Source: Lysobacter sp. KIS68-7 (GTDB lineage: Bacteria; Pseudomonadota; Gammaproteobacteria; Xanthomonadales; Xanthomonadaceae). From it: a DNA stretch of 64,000 nucleotides. Numbering within the stretch: the first letter of the stretch is position 1; each line of letters opens with the position of its first letter. The notes under the pieces were generated by a model that had not been told where the DNA came from, did no database searches, and saw nothing but the letters and a program-made list of their open reading frames with translations. Below are positions 36,651-47,441 of this stretch, one piece after another. Where the stretch lies: assembly GCF_021284745.1 (NCBI RefSeq), contig NZ_CP089925.1, positions 2,541,001 through 2,605,000 on the forward strand, in the 5' to 3' direction. Both the position numbers and the translations under genes were made by a program.

Positions 36651-37843
36651 GGTGCGGATTCCTCCCGGGCGAGGAGTCGATGTCCATTTCCCGCTGCAAG
36701 GGACGCCAGCACCAGGAGCACAGCGCCACCGATCCACGTCGCGGAAAGGGAAACGTGATCGAGGAGCAGTCCGCCCAGCGCCGCGCCCGCCATGATCGCG
36801 AGTTGAATCGCCGCGACCATCAGGCCGCCACCACTCTCCGGGTCATCCTTGATGCCTTCACTAAGCCACGTTGACCACGCGACTGGGATTGCGGAGTTCA
36901 ACGTTCCCCACAACACCATGACGGCGGCGAGGAGCCAAAGCAGGTGGCCCGTTCCCAGCATCGCGAGCGTCACGGCGGCCAACGCCAATGGCAGCCATGC
37001 GAGCAGTCGACGGAGATGTCGACCAACGAGCTTGCTGGCCGCATACGTGCCGATGAAGCCCGCCAATCCGAGGCCGAGTAACAGCATCGAAAGCTGAGGC
37101 AGGGTGACGCCGGCGCGCGCTTCCAAGAACGGGCGCAGATAGGTGAACGTTGAAAACGCACCCGCGAACGCGAGCATGACGGCAAGCATCGCAATCGCGA
37201 CGTTGCGCCGCTTCATCAGCGCGACCAAGTTCGACACCGAACTGGAGCCGGTGGACGGCATCGTGGGCAGACTGATCCACTGCCACGCGAGGTTGATCAG
37301 CACCAGCGGTGCCATGACCCAGAACACGCCGCGCCAACCGATGTGCCCGCCGAGATAGCTGCCGATCGGGGCGGCGAATGCTGTGGCGACGGCGTTGCCC
37401 GTGAAGAGAATGCCGAGTGCCTTGGGCACGGATTCGGCTGGCACGAGGCGCATGACCGTCGCCGTTGAGAGCGCCCAAAAGCCGCCAACTGTCACGCCCA
37501 AGAATGCACGCGCGATCATCAATACGAAAAAGTTCGGCGCCATTGCGATCAACACGAGCGATGCGAGCATGACGCCAGTCAAGCCGAGCAGGAGATGGCG
37601 TCGATCAATGCGGCCTCCGATCGGCGAGATCAGGATGCTGGTCGCCACTGCGAAGAGACCCGACACAGAGATCGCCTGGCCAGCCATGCCCTCGGTCGCG
37701 TGCAGGTCGCTGGCGATTGGCGTCAGCAGGCTGACAGGCATGAACTCGGATGCGATCAGTAGGGCGACACACATAGCCATCGAGCCGACGGCGCCCCATG
37801 GGGATGCCTTGACGGCGTCCCCCGCGAGAGTTGTCGTGGTCAT
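36647..37843 (-). CDS. MFS transporter (AraJ/NepI-like efflux family)
   Basis: A 398-residue, 12-segment major facilitator. DHA1-type features are FMPVSLLTPIASDLHATEGMAG in TM1-2, the loop motif GGRIDRRHLLLG and ARAFLGVTVGGFWALSTATVMRL in TM4-5. This branch exports sugars, nucleosides or drugs. It starts nine bases after the hydrolase gene and is coupled to the next gene by overlap. Confidence 0.9.
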   Translation of the reverse strand: MTTTTLAGDAVKASPWGAVGSMAMCVALLIASEFMPVSLLTPIASDLHATEGMAGQAISVSGLFAVATSILISPIGGRIDRRHLLLGLTGVMLASLVLIAMAPNFFVLMIARAFLGVTVGGFWALSTATVMRLVPAESVPKALGILFTGNAVATAFAAPIGSYLGGHIGWRGVFWVMAPLVLINLAWQWISLPTMPSTGSSSVSNLVALMKRRNVAIAMLAVMLAFAGAFSTFTYLRPFLEARAGVTLPQLSMLLLGLGLAGFIGTYAASKLVGRHLRRLLAWLPLALAAVTLAMLGTGHLLWLLAAVMVLWGTLNSAIPVAWSTWLSEGIKDDPESGGGLMVAAIQLAIMAGAALGGLLLDHVSLSATWIGGAVLLVLASLAAGNGHRLLAREESAP

Positions 37844-37852
37844 GGAAACTCC

Positions 37853-38887
37853 TTACTTCGCGCGCAAGTTCTGGGTGAAGAAGGTCGCGAGCTTGTCGAA
37901 CGGGATGAGGTCGACGCGGTCGTAAAGATCGACGTGCCCGGCGCCGGGAATGATCACCAGTTCCTTGGGCTGTCCCGCGAGGCGATAAGCGTCTTCGCTG
38001 AACTCCCGGGAGTGGGCGTTCTCACCCGCGATGAAGAGCATCGGGCGCGGGGAAATCGTCTCGATGTCCGCGAACGGATAGAAGTTCATGAACTTCACGT
38101 TGCTGGTCAGTGTGGGATGCGTCGTAACTTGCGGAGAAGAGCCAGCGGGGGTGTATTCACCGCGCGGCGTGCGGTAGAAGTCATAGAACTCACGCTCGAT
38201 CTCGGTGGAGTTCGCGTTCAATTCGTTCACGGTGCCGCTGGTGTATTTGGTTTCGCCGCCCTGGAACTCGACGTAGCGCTGCTCCGCCGCGTCCGCGATG
38301 ATCGCTTTGCGCTGTTCCAGCGTCAGGGAATGCTTGAGCGCATTGCGGTTGGCCGCGCCCATGTCGTACATGCTGACCGTCGCGATCGCGCTGATTCGCG
38401 GGTCGATCTTGGCGGCGCTGATTACAAAGCTGCCGCTGCCGCAGATGCCAAGCGCACCGATGCGGTTCCTGTCGACGAACGGCTGTGTGCCAAGGAAATC
38501 CACCGCGGCGCTGAAGTCCTCGGCGTAGAGGTCAGGCGAGACGGCATTGCGCGGCTGGCCCTCGCTCTCGCCCCAGAAGGACAGGTCGATGGACAAAGTC
38601 ACGAATCCTTGTTCCGCCAGCTTCTGGGCGTACAGATTCGAGCTTTGCTCCTTCACCGCGCCCATGGGGTGGCCGACGACGATTGCGGGATTTCGAGCGC
38701 TGCTGTTCGCGCCCCTCGGAATGAAGAGATTTCCGGCGACGCGCATGTTGTATTGATTCTTGAAGGTCACCTTTTGAGTGGTCACCTTCTCGCTCTTGTA
38801 GAAATTGTCAGCACCATTCGACATGTCGGCACCTGTTGCGGAAAACGCGATGGTCAAGAGTCCAAGTAAAGCGATGAGTTTCTTCAT
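37853..38887 (-). CDS. Exported alpha/beta hydrolase (dienelactone-hydrolase-like)
   Basis: A 344-residue protein with a signal peptide (MKKLIALLGLLTIAFSATGA). The alpha/beta fold shows AIVVGHPMGAVKEQSSNLYA, LSIDLSFWGESEGQPRN, the nucleophile elbow GALGICGSGSFVISAAKID, in which Cys or the following Ser is the candidate nucleophile, and a terminal His in IIPGAGHVDLYDRVD. The ATG at 38885-38887 begins the signal directly. A 169-base gap separates it from the aldo/keto reductase, so an extra promoter is possible. Confidence 0.85.
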   Translation of the reverse strand: MKKLIALLGLLTIAFSATGADMSNGADNFYKSEKVTTQKVTFKNQYNMRVAGNLFIPRGANSSARNPAIVVGHPMGAVKEQSSNLYAQKLAEQGFVTLSIDLSFWGESEGQPRNAVSPDLYAEDFSAAVDFLGTQPFVDRNRIGALGICGSGSFVISAAKIDPRISAIATVSMYDMGAANRNALKHSLTLEQRKAIIADAAEQRYVEFQGGETKYTSGTVNELNANSTEIEREFYDFYRTPRGEYTPAGSSPQVTTHPTLTSNVKFMNFYPFADIETISPRPMLFIAGENAHSREFSEDAYRLAGQPKELVIIPGAGHVDLYDRVDLIPFDKLATFFTQNLRAK

Positions 38888-39056
38888 GGATCTGGTCTCT
38901 GTGATTGGCCGGTCTGCGACGTCTCTCGGATGTCGGGCAAGATGTGCCCGTCCCGCCGATCGGCAGGTCGACAAACGTCATGATTCATGGGAAGTCGAAT
39001 GACGCGCGGAAGTCTCAGCGCGTCGGTACTTCGATGTCCCTCTGGCTATGCCGCGA

Positions 39057-40776
<1,720 letters not shown>

Positions 40777-40850
40777 CTGTGGTCTCCGGAGTGCGGCCAG
40801 TCTGCACCTTGCGCGAGACTTTGATTAGATGATTAATGCTTAAATGGTCT

Positions 40851-40865
40851 ATTAGGTAAACTAAT
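40851..40865. promoter_or_regulatory. LysR-type binding dyad in the divergent control region
   Basis: ATTAG-GTAAA-CTAAT is a perfect 5-base inverted repeat containing the T-N11-A pattern of LysR-type operators. It lies 25 bases before the lysR-type start, in an unusually AT-rich 113-base gap between the regulator and the redox operon. Confidence 0.55.
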
Positions 40866-40889
40866 TAATCGTTCTGCGAGACTGGGGCC

Positions 40890-41813
40890 ATGGCCAAGCG
40901 AAACCTCAACGATCTGCTCGCGTTCGTGACCGTAGCTCGCGAAGGCAGCTTTACCCGGGCCGCCGCACATTTGGGCGTCTCCCAATCAGCGCTCAGTCAA
41001 GCGATTCGTGGGTTGGAAACGCGACTACGCATCCGATTGCTGACCAGAACCACGCGCAGTGTTTCCCCGACCGCGGCCGGCGAACGTTTGGTGCAGGCGA
41101 TCGGGCATCGCTTCGACGAAATCGAAGCCGAACTTGATGCGCTGACCGAGCTACGCGACAAGCCGGCAGGAACGGTGCGCATCACATGCGGTGACCACGT
41201 TCTGCGGACGACTCTGTGGCCGAAACTCGCGCCGCTCCTGGGCGACTATCCTGATATCAACATGGAGTTCGACGTCAGCTACGGGCTGCGCGACATCGTC
41301 GCGGATCGTTTCGATGCCGGCGTGCGGATGGGCGAGCAAGTACAGAAGGACATGATCGCGATCCCGATCGGCCCGAAGCTGCGAATGGCTGCCGTCGCCT
41401 CGCCTTCCTACTTTGCGAGTCACCCGCCACCGAAGGCACCACGGGATTTGATGGAGCATCGTTGCATCAACTTGCGATTCCCGACGCACGGTGGCTTGTA
41501 CGCCTGGGAGTTCGAGCGCCACGGTCGCGAACTCAACGTGCGCGTCGACGGGCAACTCGTCTTCAATAATTCGCACCACATCGTCGCGGCAGCGCTCGAT
41601 GGATTCGGCGTCGCATTCTTACCGGAAGAAGAGTTCGCTCCCCATATCCAAGAGGGACGCTTGTTGCGCGTGCTCGAAGATTGGTGTCCGCCGTTTCCTG
41701 GCTATCACCTTTACTATCCCAGTCGCCGACAGCCGTCGCCAGCCTTCTCTCTCGTAGTCGATGCGCTTCGCATCAGCGATAGCGTTCCGAAAAAACGGAA
41801 GAGGCGACCTTAA
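40890..41813 (+). CDS. LysR family transcriptional regulator
   Basis: A 307-residue regulator: N-terminal winged HTH (LLAFVTVAREGSFTRAAAHL, then GVSQSALSQAIRGLETRLRI, then RLLTRTTRSVSPTAAGERLV) and a periplasmic-binding-like effector domain (VRITCGDHVLRTTLWPKLAPL, GFGVAFLPEEEF). It is transcribed away from the seven-gene redox operon and most likely controls it through the intervening AT-rich region. Effector unknown; the CrgA/YafC-like branch often responds to aldehydes or quinones, which would suit the operon. Confidence 0.92.
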   Translation: MAKRNLNDLLAFVTVAREGSFTRAAAHLGVSQSALSQAIRGLETRLRIRLLTRTTRSVSPTAAGERLVQAIGHRFDEIEAELDALTELRDKPAGTVRITCGDHVLRTTLWPKLAPLLGDYPDINMEFDVSYGLRDIVADRFDAGVRMGEQVQKDMIAIPIGPKLRMAAVASPSYFASHPPPKAPRDLMEHRCINLRFPTHGGLYAWEFERHGRELNVRVDGQLVFNNSHHIVAAALDGFGVAFLPEEEFAPHIQEGRLLRVLEDWCPPFPGYHLYYPSRRQPSPAFSLVVDALRISDSVPKKRKRRP

Positions 41814-41906
41814 GGCGATCTTGGCTCATAGCGAGCACGTAAGGAGGGGGCACCAGGCACCACTGCCCGGGGTGCTGGTGAGCTGCGATGCGGAGCGGCT
41901 TCTATC

Positions 41907-42020
41907 GGGGTGCCCTGAGCTCGTGTTCGAGCTGCGCCCGCGAATGCGGGCCTCCAACGCAAAGGGGGTAGCGGCTACCTTCATGCCCTGCGGAAAAATT
42001 ATGGCTCGGTATGCGCCCGT
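41907..42020 (+). repeat. Diverged direct repeat flanking the redox cargo, right copy
   Basis: Counterpart of 33728-33830, starting CGGGGTGCCCTGAGC and including GCGGCTACCTTCATGCC (41971-41987). The surrounding 41814-42041 has no supported gene. Confidence 0.5.
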
Positions 42021-42041
42021 CGCCGCGTTGACCGACCTGGG

Positions 42042-42302
42042 TTATTCGATGTTAGTCCCGTTCAACAACCGAACCAGCCACTCCTCGACGACGTTGATGG
42101 CCGCGTCCTCGGACTCGCACCAAATTCGCGCGCGGTCGTCGCATGAGCGGTGAAGGCCGATGACCGCGATGCGCGCCTTTCCCTTGCGCGCGCCGATCTT
42201 GGCGAAGGTGACGCCCGAAGCGCCGCCACGGCGGAGGTGCAGCTCGGAATGCTCGCCATCTGCCGAGCCCATGAGGTGCCATCCAAACTCCGACAAGTTC
42301 AT
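42042..42302 (-). CDS. Small island hypothetical protein
   Basis: An 86-residue soluble protein (SELHLRRGGASGVTFAKIGA, RIAVIGLHRSCDDRARIW, AINVVEEWLVRLL). A very strong GGAGGTGAC site before the ATG at 42300-42302 supports it, although the frame remains open much further upstream. No family recognised. It lies between the redox cargo and the defence-like block. Confidence 0.62.
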   Translation of the reverse strand: MNLSEFGWHLMGSADGEHSELHLRRGGASGVTFAKIGARKGKARIAVIGLHRSCDDRARIWCESEDAAINVVEEWLVRLLNGTNIE

Positions 42303-42682
42303 GTCACCTCCCCCTGATCGTTGACGCGCAGGATGGCGGCATCGACCGCGCGTGCCTATTGTCCTTGGGGGCAGGTGCACGCGCGCTTCAGCCACTCGCA
42401 TGATGGTGTTTTGCGCTCGGATCTCTTGCGTCCCTCGTGCGCAATGCCCGCGCGGCGCGTATTGTCCCCGCTCACTGCGCGGCCCATTGGGCGCCGCAGC
42501 GGTCACGGCACCTGCCCGCGACGCGACTACGGGACCAACGCGGATAGCCCTCTCATCCATTCGCTGCTTGCAATTGATGAAGTCCCGCCTACCAGTCAGC
42601 GCCGAAAGTCACGCACCTACGAGTTGCCGTGGCCAAATGCGATTATTGTCCTCTCCTTGAACCTGACGCCAAAGGCGAAGCG
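42303..42682. other. Gap of about 380 bases before the protease gene
   Basis: No convincing gene on either strand; the minus frame of the 86-residue gene stays open but is Ala/Arg-rich and looks non-coding. Two ATTGTCC words followed by G/C runs occur at about 42358 and 42460. It probably contains the protease promoter. Base composition falls towards the right, where the AT-richer block begins. Confidence 0.4.
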
Positions 42683-43450
42683 ATGGATGACGGGCTTGCA
42701 TTTCTTAGAGAGATCGAAGCGAAAGCTGAGGTCTTGGCGGACGTAGTTGCGCCGATTTTCGGAGACTCACCCAAAACTTACGTCCACGCCGCCGGCTTCG
42801 GCAGCGGCTTCATAGCCAGCCGAGGTACAACGTTCTTCTTCATAACGGCCGATCACGTTGTCGACGATTTCTCGAAATTCAAGGTCGCCGTCGCAAACAT
42901 CGCTGGCAGATCGTTCGATCTCAGTTTGCTGCGATTTTCTCGCAACGAATCTCGCGACTGCGCTGTTGCGACCCTTCCGCACCAGCTACTAGCGCCGACC
43001 GATTTCAAGCACTACGAGCTTGACTGGGATTGGTCGAACTGGACGTCAACCGGAGTGTTCGTCGCGATAGGGTATCCAAGCACGAGAAACGAATTGAAAC
43101 CAGGCTTCGGGAAGGCCGATCGAAACGAAGTCCGTGTTTTTGCCACGCCGAGCAACGAGAGACCTCGCAAGACGAAGCTTATCGACTACTTCGCGCTGAG
43201 CTATGACCCAGAAAACATTAAGAGATCAGACGGCAGCCCCGTGGAACTGCCGGATCTGCACGGCATGAGCGGCGGTCCGTGCCTAGAAATCATGAGATCG
43301 CCTACCGCGGAATATTCTTTCAAATTTGCGGGAGTTGTTTCTGAGTTTCATCCCGCTGAAAAAGCACTGCTGATAGCAATTGTTGACGCGGCGCAATACG
43401 TTGACGCGACGTCGCTGATACCGCAGCACACCCCGCCACCACGTCAGTAG
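42683..43450 (+). CDS. Trypsin-like serine protease-fold protein
   Basis: A 255-residue protein with the chymotrypsin-like triad in order: His in FFFITADHVVDDF, Asp in ESRDCAVATLP and Ser in DLHGMSGGPCLEIM. No signal peptide is visible, so it would act in the cytoplasm. The ATG at 42683 has AAAGGCGAAG upstream; an in-frame GTG at 42629 would add 18 residues with two Cys and has no clear site. It converges on the GTPase operon, with 51 bases between stops, and shares that operon's lower GC, so it may have arrived with it. Trypsin-like peptidases are frequent effectors in bacterial conflict systems. Confidence 0.82.
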   Translation: MDDGLAFLREIEAKAEVLADVVAPIFGDSPKTYVHAAGFGSGFIASRGTTFFFITADHVVDDFSKFKVAVANIAGRSFDLSLLRFSRNESRDCAVATLPHQLLAPTDFKHYELDWDWSNWTSTGVFVAIGYPSTRNELKPGFGKADRNEVRVFATPSNERPRKTKLIDYFALSYDPENIKRSDGSPVELPDLHGMSGGPCLEIMRSPTAEYSFKFAGVVSEFHPAEKALLIAIVDAAQYVDATSLIPQHTPPPRQ

Positions 43451-43501
43451 AAGCTCGTACAACGAGGGGAGCCCTTGCCTGAGGCCCCCTTCGCCGAAAT
43501 C

Positions 43502-45553
43502 TCATTTGAGCAGTCGATCAATTATTTTGACCCGAGCCTGCATGCCATCCGCGCGATCGTTGATCAACGATTGGCGAACGCGCTTCAAATACCCCCGCCC
43601 TCGCGATGATTCAGCGAGACTCTCGGCGAGCGATATAAATAGCTTTCCATCCCGAACCAACCGACCAAACGTTTCAGGCGACAGGTCTCGTCGCACAAAT
43701 AGCTCGACAACCCCCATCCTCATTCGCTCGGCGCGATTCTCTTGAAACCAAAAGATAGGGAACGGCAAGCGGCTATCAAGCAGTCGCCAGGCACTATCCG
43801 ACAATTGATTCCGCTCTACAGCCTCGTAGGCACTTTCAAAACCAAGTTGCGCCAACTCCGCCGAGAAGCGCGATCGATAGGTCAAAGCCCTGCTAAAGAA
43901 GAACGCAGCCGCATAGAGCGAATCGTCGCCACTCAAGGCCCCGCGAGAACGTCGCCAAGCGCTAAGCAAAGGATCGTCGTCAATCTCACCCGTCAGGGCA
44001 TCCGGTCTCAACTGCCGCATCAAGGCAACCAAGAACTCTTTATCAACGCTAGCGGCTGTTCGCAGATAAGATGCGACTGCGGACTCATCCAACGGAGCGG
44101 AACGGAGCCATTTTACGACGGTTTCGCGTGCGTCATGGAATGACTTCTCCATCGCCGACAACAAATATTTGTAGCCGAACTCGCGCCCCGCCCTGCCGAA
44201 AAGATCGCTTCTTCCCGCTTCGATCATTGCCTCCATTGCTTGCATTTCATGGCCGGACAATCGCGCGGCAGCGAAACCTTGCTCGACGTCACCAACGCTC
44301 CGCCAAAACTCAGGCTCCGAAGCAAGTTCTGGCCGAATCGAGAGAACTTGCGGCAAGAGATCCGGCACGCGCCACACCCCTTCTAGCAGTTCCTCTGTTG
44401 CGAGTGTCGCGAGTGTTGGAGCCACTACTAGGCGAACGAGCCTTTCGTCGTGTCGAATGTTGGCAAGTAGCTGCGGCTCTCGCCTCCACGCGGCTCTGCC
44501 TAACCTGGTTGCAGCATCGGCAAGGTCAGTCTCGTCGATCGAATGAAGCCCAGACCACAAAATTTCAAACGTTTGATCGTCAACCTGATCGACGCGCTCA
44601 ATGGCAGCCTTTGCAACTAGCGAACGAGCCGTTCCCGCCTCAGCCCCGAGACTACTTTGGATCAAGTTGTACGCCCTTCCAAACGCAGCAGGATCACTGC
44701 TGAAGGAGTGCATCGTTACGTGCAATTGGCAAAGCGCCTTGAAAGCCTCGCGACCGGTCAGGACGTCCGAGCCCAGCCTGCGAAAGAATGAGCGCAGGCC
44801 TTCTCGATCTGGCTCGCGGAGGTCTTCAATTGCATCGTCGACCCATGCTTCGTACAGCGGAGCAATGCTCTCCACATCAATAGCCCCGGCAAATCGCATG
44901 CGAGCAGAGCGATCCAAGCTAGGAAGTATCTGCAGGTCAAACGGCGTGCTTTCGACTGATCGATCTGCCGCAGAAAATGTGCAAAACCGGAAGCCCCTCC
45001 TAAGCCGTGGCCACTGCTGCGACCACAACTCCAAAATTAGTTCTTCTATATCGGGCCAAGCCCGACCAATCACGAGGCGGTTCTTCGGCTGGCCGTACAC
45101 CGCCGAAATAAGTTGCCTTACCCACGGATCGGGCCAACTAGCTGCGCGTTCGCCGCTATTGGAGTGCATCGCGAGAGGACTTCTGTAGATGCTGAGATCG
45201 CCACTGTCATTCGGGCGCTTGAACATCGTGTTGAGCGCAGTCAACGATTGGCAGACGGCCAGATCGGCGAAGTCCACCAGCAACGTATGCGTCCAAACAC
45301 AGCCTGGGCGCGACATCTCGGGTGCCGGCCAGGTTCGTGCGAGCGCATAAACACCAGAATCGACTAATGGATAGCCTGTCAGGTAGCCGTGCGGGTCGAG
45401 CCGAGCCCCGGCGCCAGAAATATCGCTAAGCGCCAAAAGGGTCTTCTGATCGCGCGAACTTAGCTGTTTGGAGAAAGCAAGTTGCCTATGGCCTTCGGCA
45501 TATCCGTGAAGGGCTTGGTGCACGACGAGTCTATTTGTTACCCCATGAGCCAT
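43502..45553 (-). CDS. GTPase-associated protein GAP1-like (GAP1-N1 domain)
   Basis: A 683-residue protein with no signal or membrane segment. The N-terminal 130 residues carry the GAP1-N1 pattern: VVHQALHGYAEGHRQLAFSK, LLALSDISGAGARLDPHGYL, TGYPLVDSGVYALARTWPAP, EMSRPGCVWTHTLLVDFADL. The rest is mainly helical, matching the GAP1 middle and C-terminal regions by position only. From memory, GAP1 proteins are encoded with TRAFAC GTPases in predicted NTP-driven conflict systems and have no assigned biochemical activity. The ATG overlaps the upstream GTPase gene by 16 bases. Last gene of a five-gene operon. Confidence 0.85.
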   Translation of the reverse strand: MAHGVTNRLVVHQALHGYAEGHRQLAFSKQLSSRDQKTLLALSDISGAGARLDPHGYLTGYPLVDSGVYALARTWPAPEMSRPGCVWTHTLLVDFADLAVCQSLTALNTMFKRPNDSGDLSIYRSPLAMHSNSGERAASWPDPWVRQLISAVYGQPKNRLVIGRAWPDIEELILELWSQQWPRLRRGFRFCTFSAADRSVESTPFDLQILPSLDRSARMRFAGAIDVESIAPLYEAWVDDAIEDLREPDREGLRSFFRRLGSDVLTGREAFKALCQLHVTMHSFSSDPAAFGRAYNLIQSSLGAEAGTARSLVAKAAIERVDQVDDQTFEILWSGLHSIDETDLADAATRLGRAAWRREPQLLANIRHDERLVRLVVAPTLATLATEELLEGVWRVPDLLPQVLSIRPELASEPEFWRSVGDVEQGFAAARLSGHEMQAMEAMIEAGRSDLFGRAGREFGYKYLLSAMEKSFHDARETVVKWLRSAPLDESAVASYLRTAASVDKEFLVALMRQLRPDALTGEIDDDPLLSAWRRSRGALSGDDSLYAAAFFFSRALTYRSRFSAELAQLGFESAYEAVERNQLSDSAWRLLDSRLPFPIFWFQENRAERMRMGVVELFVRRDLSPETFGRLVRDGKLFISLAESLAESSRGRGYLKRVRQSLINDRADGMQARVKIIDRLLK

Positions 45554-46401
45554 TGGAGCGGCTCCGTCAGGTCATGCGACTCGCCCGTGGCGCTCACAAG
45601 CTGCACCCGGACTGACGCGCAATCCAAATTCCGAAGTCTCTCCGCCTCAGGAACAGGCGCCGCATCATCGCTGACCTGCTCGTAGTCACCGCCCTGCGCG
45701 CTTACGCCAAACACTCTCCAATCCCAGCCGTCAGCGTTGCGGCGCAGGTACTGAGCGAGTAGCGGCATCTTCTGCTCAAGGTACTCAATCGGAGTGAGCC
45801 TCTCGCCTTTCGCTTTATCCCACGCTGAAAACATGACAGCCAAGCGACGTGCACCCTGATCAAGAGGCGGCACACGTAAGAGCTGCAACAAATCAACAAG
45901 TTGCACTTGCGTCGGCGAAAGTCTCGGGTGCCACTCAACGATTTCATCGTCGCCGGCAACTAAACCAAGCTTCTTGGCAAGCGCGACCTCATCCACAACC
46001 CAGCTAGGAGCCTGAATCGTGTCCGCGTGGACGAAGAGCAGGACGCCTCCTGCGCGAAGCGTTTCGGCCACTTCAGGTTCGCAGTCTCGATCCTCCCACA
46101 TGCGCCGGTACGCTTCGCCGGGAAGATCTGGGAACGTCACTCGGACAGTCTCGTCCTCAGAATCAAGCAACGTCATGCTCACCAGACGGTTGCCAACTAG
46201 CGCGGTGCGATCCTGAACCCTTGCATCTCGCCACCGAGCAGCGATTTCGTTTAGGTATGAAACGTCGCCGTTACGAAGGCCCCCGAATCTCAGCAGCGTT
46301 TCCACATCCCTGGCGGTAATTACGTGCCACAGAGCTGCCAGGAACGTGGTTTTTCCGGATGCCGGCAAGCCAATAACGACTACCGAGCGATCATTACTCA
46401 T
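45538..46401 (-). CDS. TRAFAC-class GTPase (DO-GTPase1-like)
   Basis: A 287-residue P-loop GTPase. Walker A is GLPASGKT at residues 11-18, the G3 motif is FPDLPGE with D92 and G95, and SAWDK at 192-196 occupies the G4 (NKxD) position, with Ala-Trp replacing the usual Asn-Lys. No membrane segment. It overlaps the second GTPase gene upstream by four bases (ATGA) and the GAP1-like gene downstream by 16, so the products are probably made together. Two consecutive but different GTPase genes are the mark of the double-GTPase conflict systems. Confidence 0.88.
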   Translation of the reverse strand: MSNDRSVVVIGLPASGKTTFLAALWHVITARDVETLLRFGGLRNGDVSYLNEIAARWRDARVQDRTALVGNRLVSMTLLDSEDETVRVTFPDLPGEAYRRMWEDRDCEPEVAETLRAGGVLLFVHADTIQAPSWVVDEVALAKKLGLVAGDDEIVEWHPRLSPTQVQLVDLLQLLRVPPLDQGARRLAVMFSAWDKAKGERLTPIEYLEQKMPLLAQYLRRNADGWDWRVFGVSAQGGDYEQVSDDAAPVPEAERLRNLDCASVRVQLVSATGESHDLTEPLQWLMG

Positions 46402-47438
46402 GACCGCTCTCCCGTAACCGCAACAGCGCCTGTGAGACGACCGAATGCCCGGCGCGCAACGGGCAACTCTGCGGCGACTTCGAGATCAGGTTTGCGTGGC
46501 CCAAGCCAAAACTGGAGGAGATCACCGACCCCTACACCTCTAATCACAGCCTCCGATTTCGGCGAAGCAGCCACCTGAAATGTCCGGACGCCTTCAAGGC
46601 TATGGGGGAAAATCTTTTGCGCATCCGCCACTAGTGACTCAAAGAATTGGATCGCCTGGTCGCCCTTCGGGGAGGAGCGCACCTCATCGAGCTTGGTGAG
46701 AACGAACCCAAACTGACAGCCGTGGCGCACGACGTTCGCGTCATGCATCCCCTGAAGAATCATTAGAATCTCGCTGCGCAAATTATGGCGCCCGCCAGTT
46801 AGGAGGCGATGTCCATCAACCAAGACGCAAATTGTGTCCGCTGCTTCGACTTCAAAGAACCCTTTGGCATTGGACGCATCATCAGCAGCTTCGCGATACT
46901 CCTCGCCAGCACGATCGCCGAGCAATAACGAGAGACCTTCGCCGGCCAAACCACCCGCTACTTCGAGGTGATAGAAGCGAACTTCGCCACGCGGAGTTCT
47001 AGCCATGTGGGGAACACTTCGACGCGATGCAGCCCTGGCATCGTGGCAAGCCTGCTCAAAAGCATGCAGGCTTTCAGAGCGACAAAACTCCACATCCGAA
47101 ACCGAGCCTTCTTGGAATAGATCATAAAGACTCGCAATCAAACTTGTCTTCCCAGAGTCGCTTGAGCCAATGATGGCAACGACGCGACCGGGCCCCCTGC
47201 GCAGAACGCGGGATGCATCATTGGCTTCCAACGCTCTGGCCGACCGCAAACCGACGTTTCGTTCGTCTCGCTCCTCAATTAGAGCCTGCTCCCCCAGCGC
47301 TGACTGCACTGGCGCCCGCCCATAATGCGGACAAGCTTCTAACGATAGGCCTTCAACGCACCGACCTGTCTCAGCGATACGGCAATCAATATTGGCGCAC
47401 AGAACCGGTTCCGAAACCGCATCCGACCCTTGTTCCAT
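46398..47438 (-). CDS. TRAFAC-class GTPase with N-terminal Cys cluster (DO-GTPase2-like)
   Basis: A 346-residue GTPase. Residues 14-38 hold C14, C19, C27, C36 and H38, a likely small zinc-binding knuckle. Walker A is GSSDSGKTS at 91-99, G3 is DRAGEEY and G4 is LTKLDEV, so it has a complete GTPase motif set. It differs clearly from the downstream GTPase and is not a recent duplicate. It starts three bases after the stop of the helical protein gene. By family it belongs with predicted conflict systems; the zinc knuckle could sense or recruit a partner. Confidence 0.87.
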   Translation of the reverse strand: MEQGSDAVSEPVLCANIDCRIAETGRCVEGLSLEACPHYGRAPVQSALGEQALIEERDERNVGLRSARALEANDASRVLRRGPGRVVAIIGSSDSGKTSLIASLYDLFQEGSVSDVEFCRSESLHAFEQACHDARAASRRSVPHMARTPRGEVRFYHLEVAGGLAGEGLSLLLGDRAGEEYREAADDASNAKGFFEVEAADTICVLVDGHRLLTGGRHNLRSEILMILQGMHDANVVRHGCQFGFVLTKLDEVRSSPKGDQAIQFFESLVADAQKIFPHSLEGVRTFQVAASPKSEAVIRGVGVGDLLQFWLGPRKPDLEVAAELPVARRAFGRLTGAVAVTGERS

Positions 47439-47441
47439 GAT

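Noticed and set aside
42303-42560. N-terminal extension of the 86-residue island protein
   Set aside because: The extension is Arg/Ala-rich and unconvincing, while a strong GGAGGTGAC site sits directly before the internal ATG.
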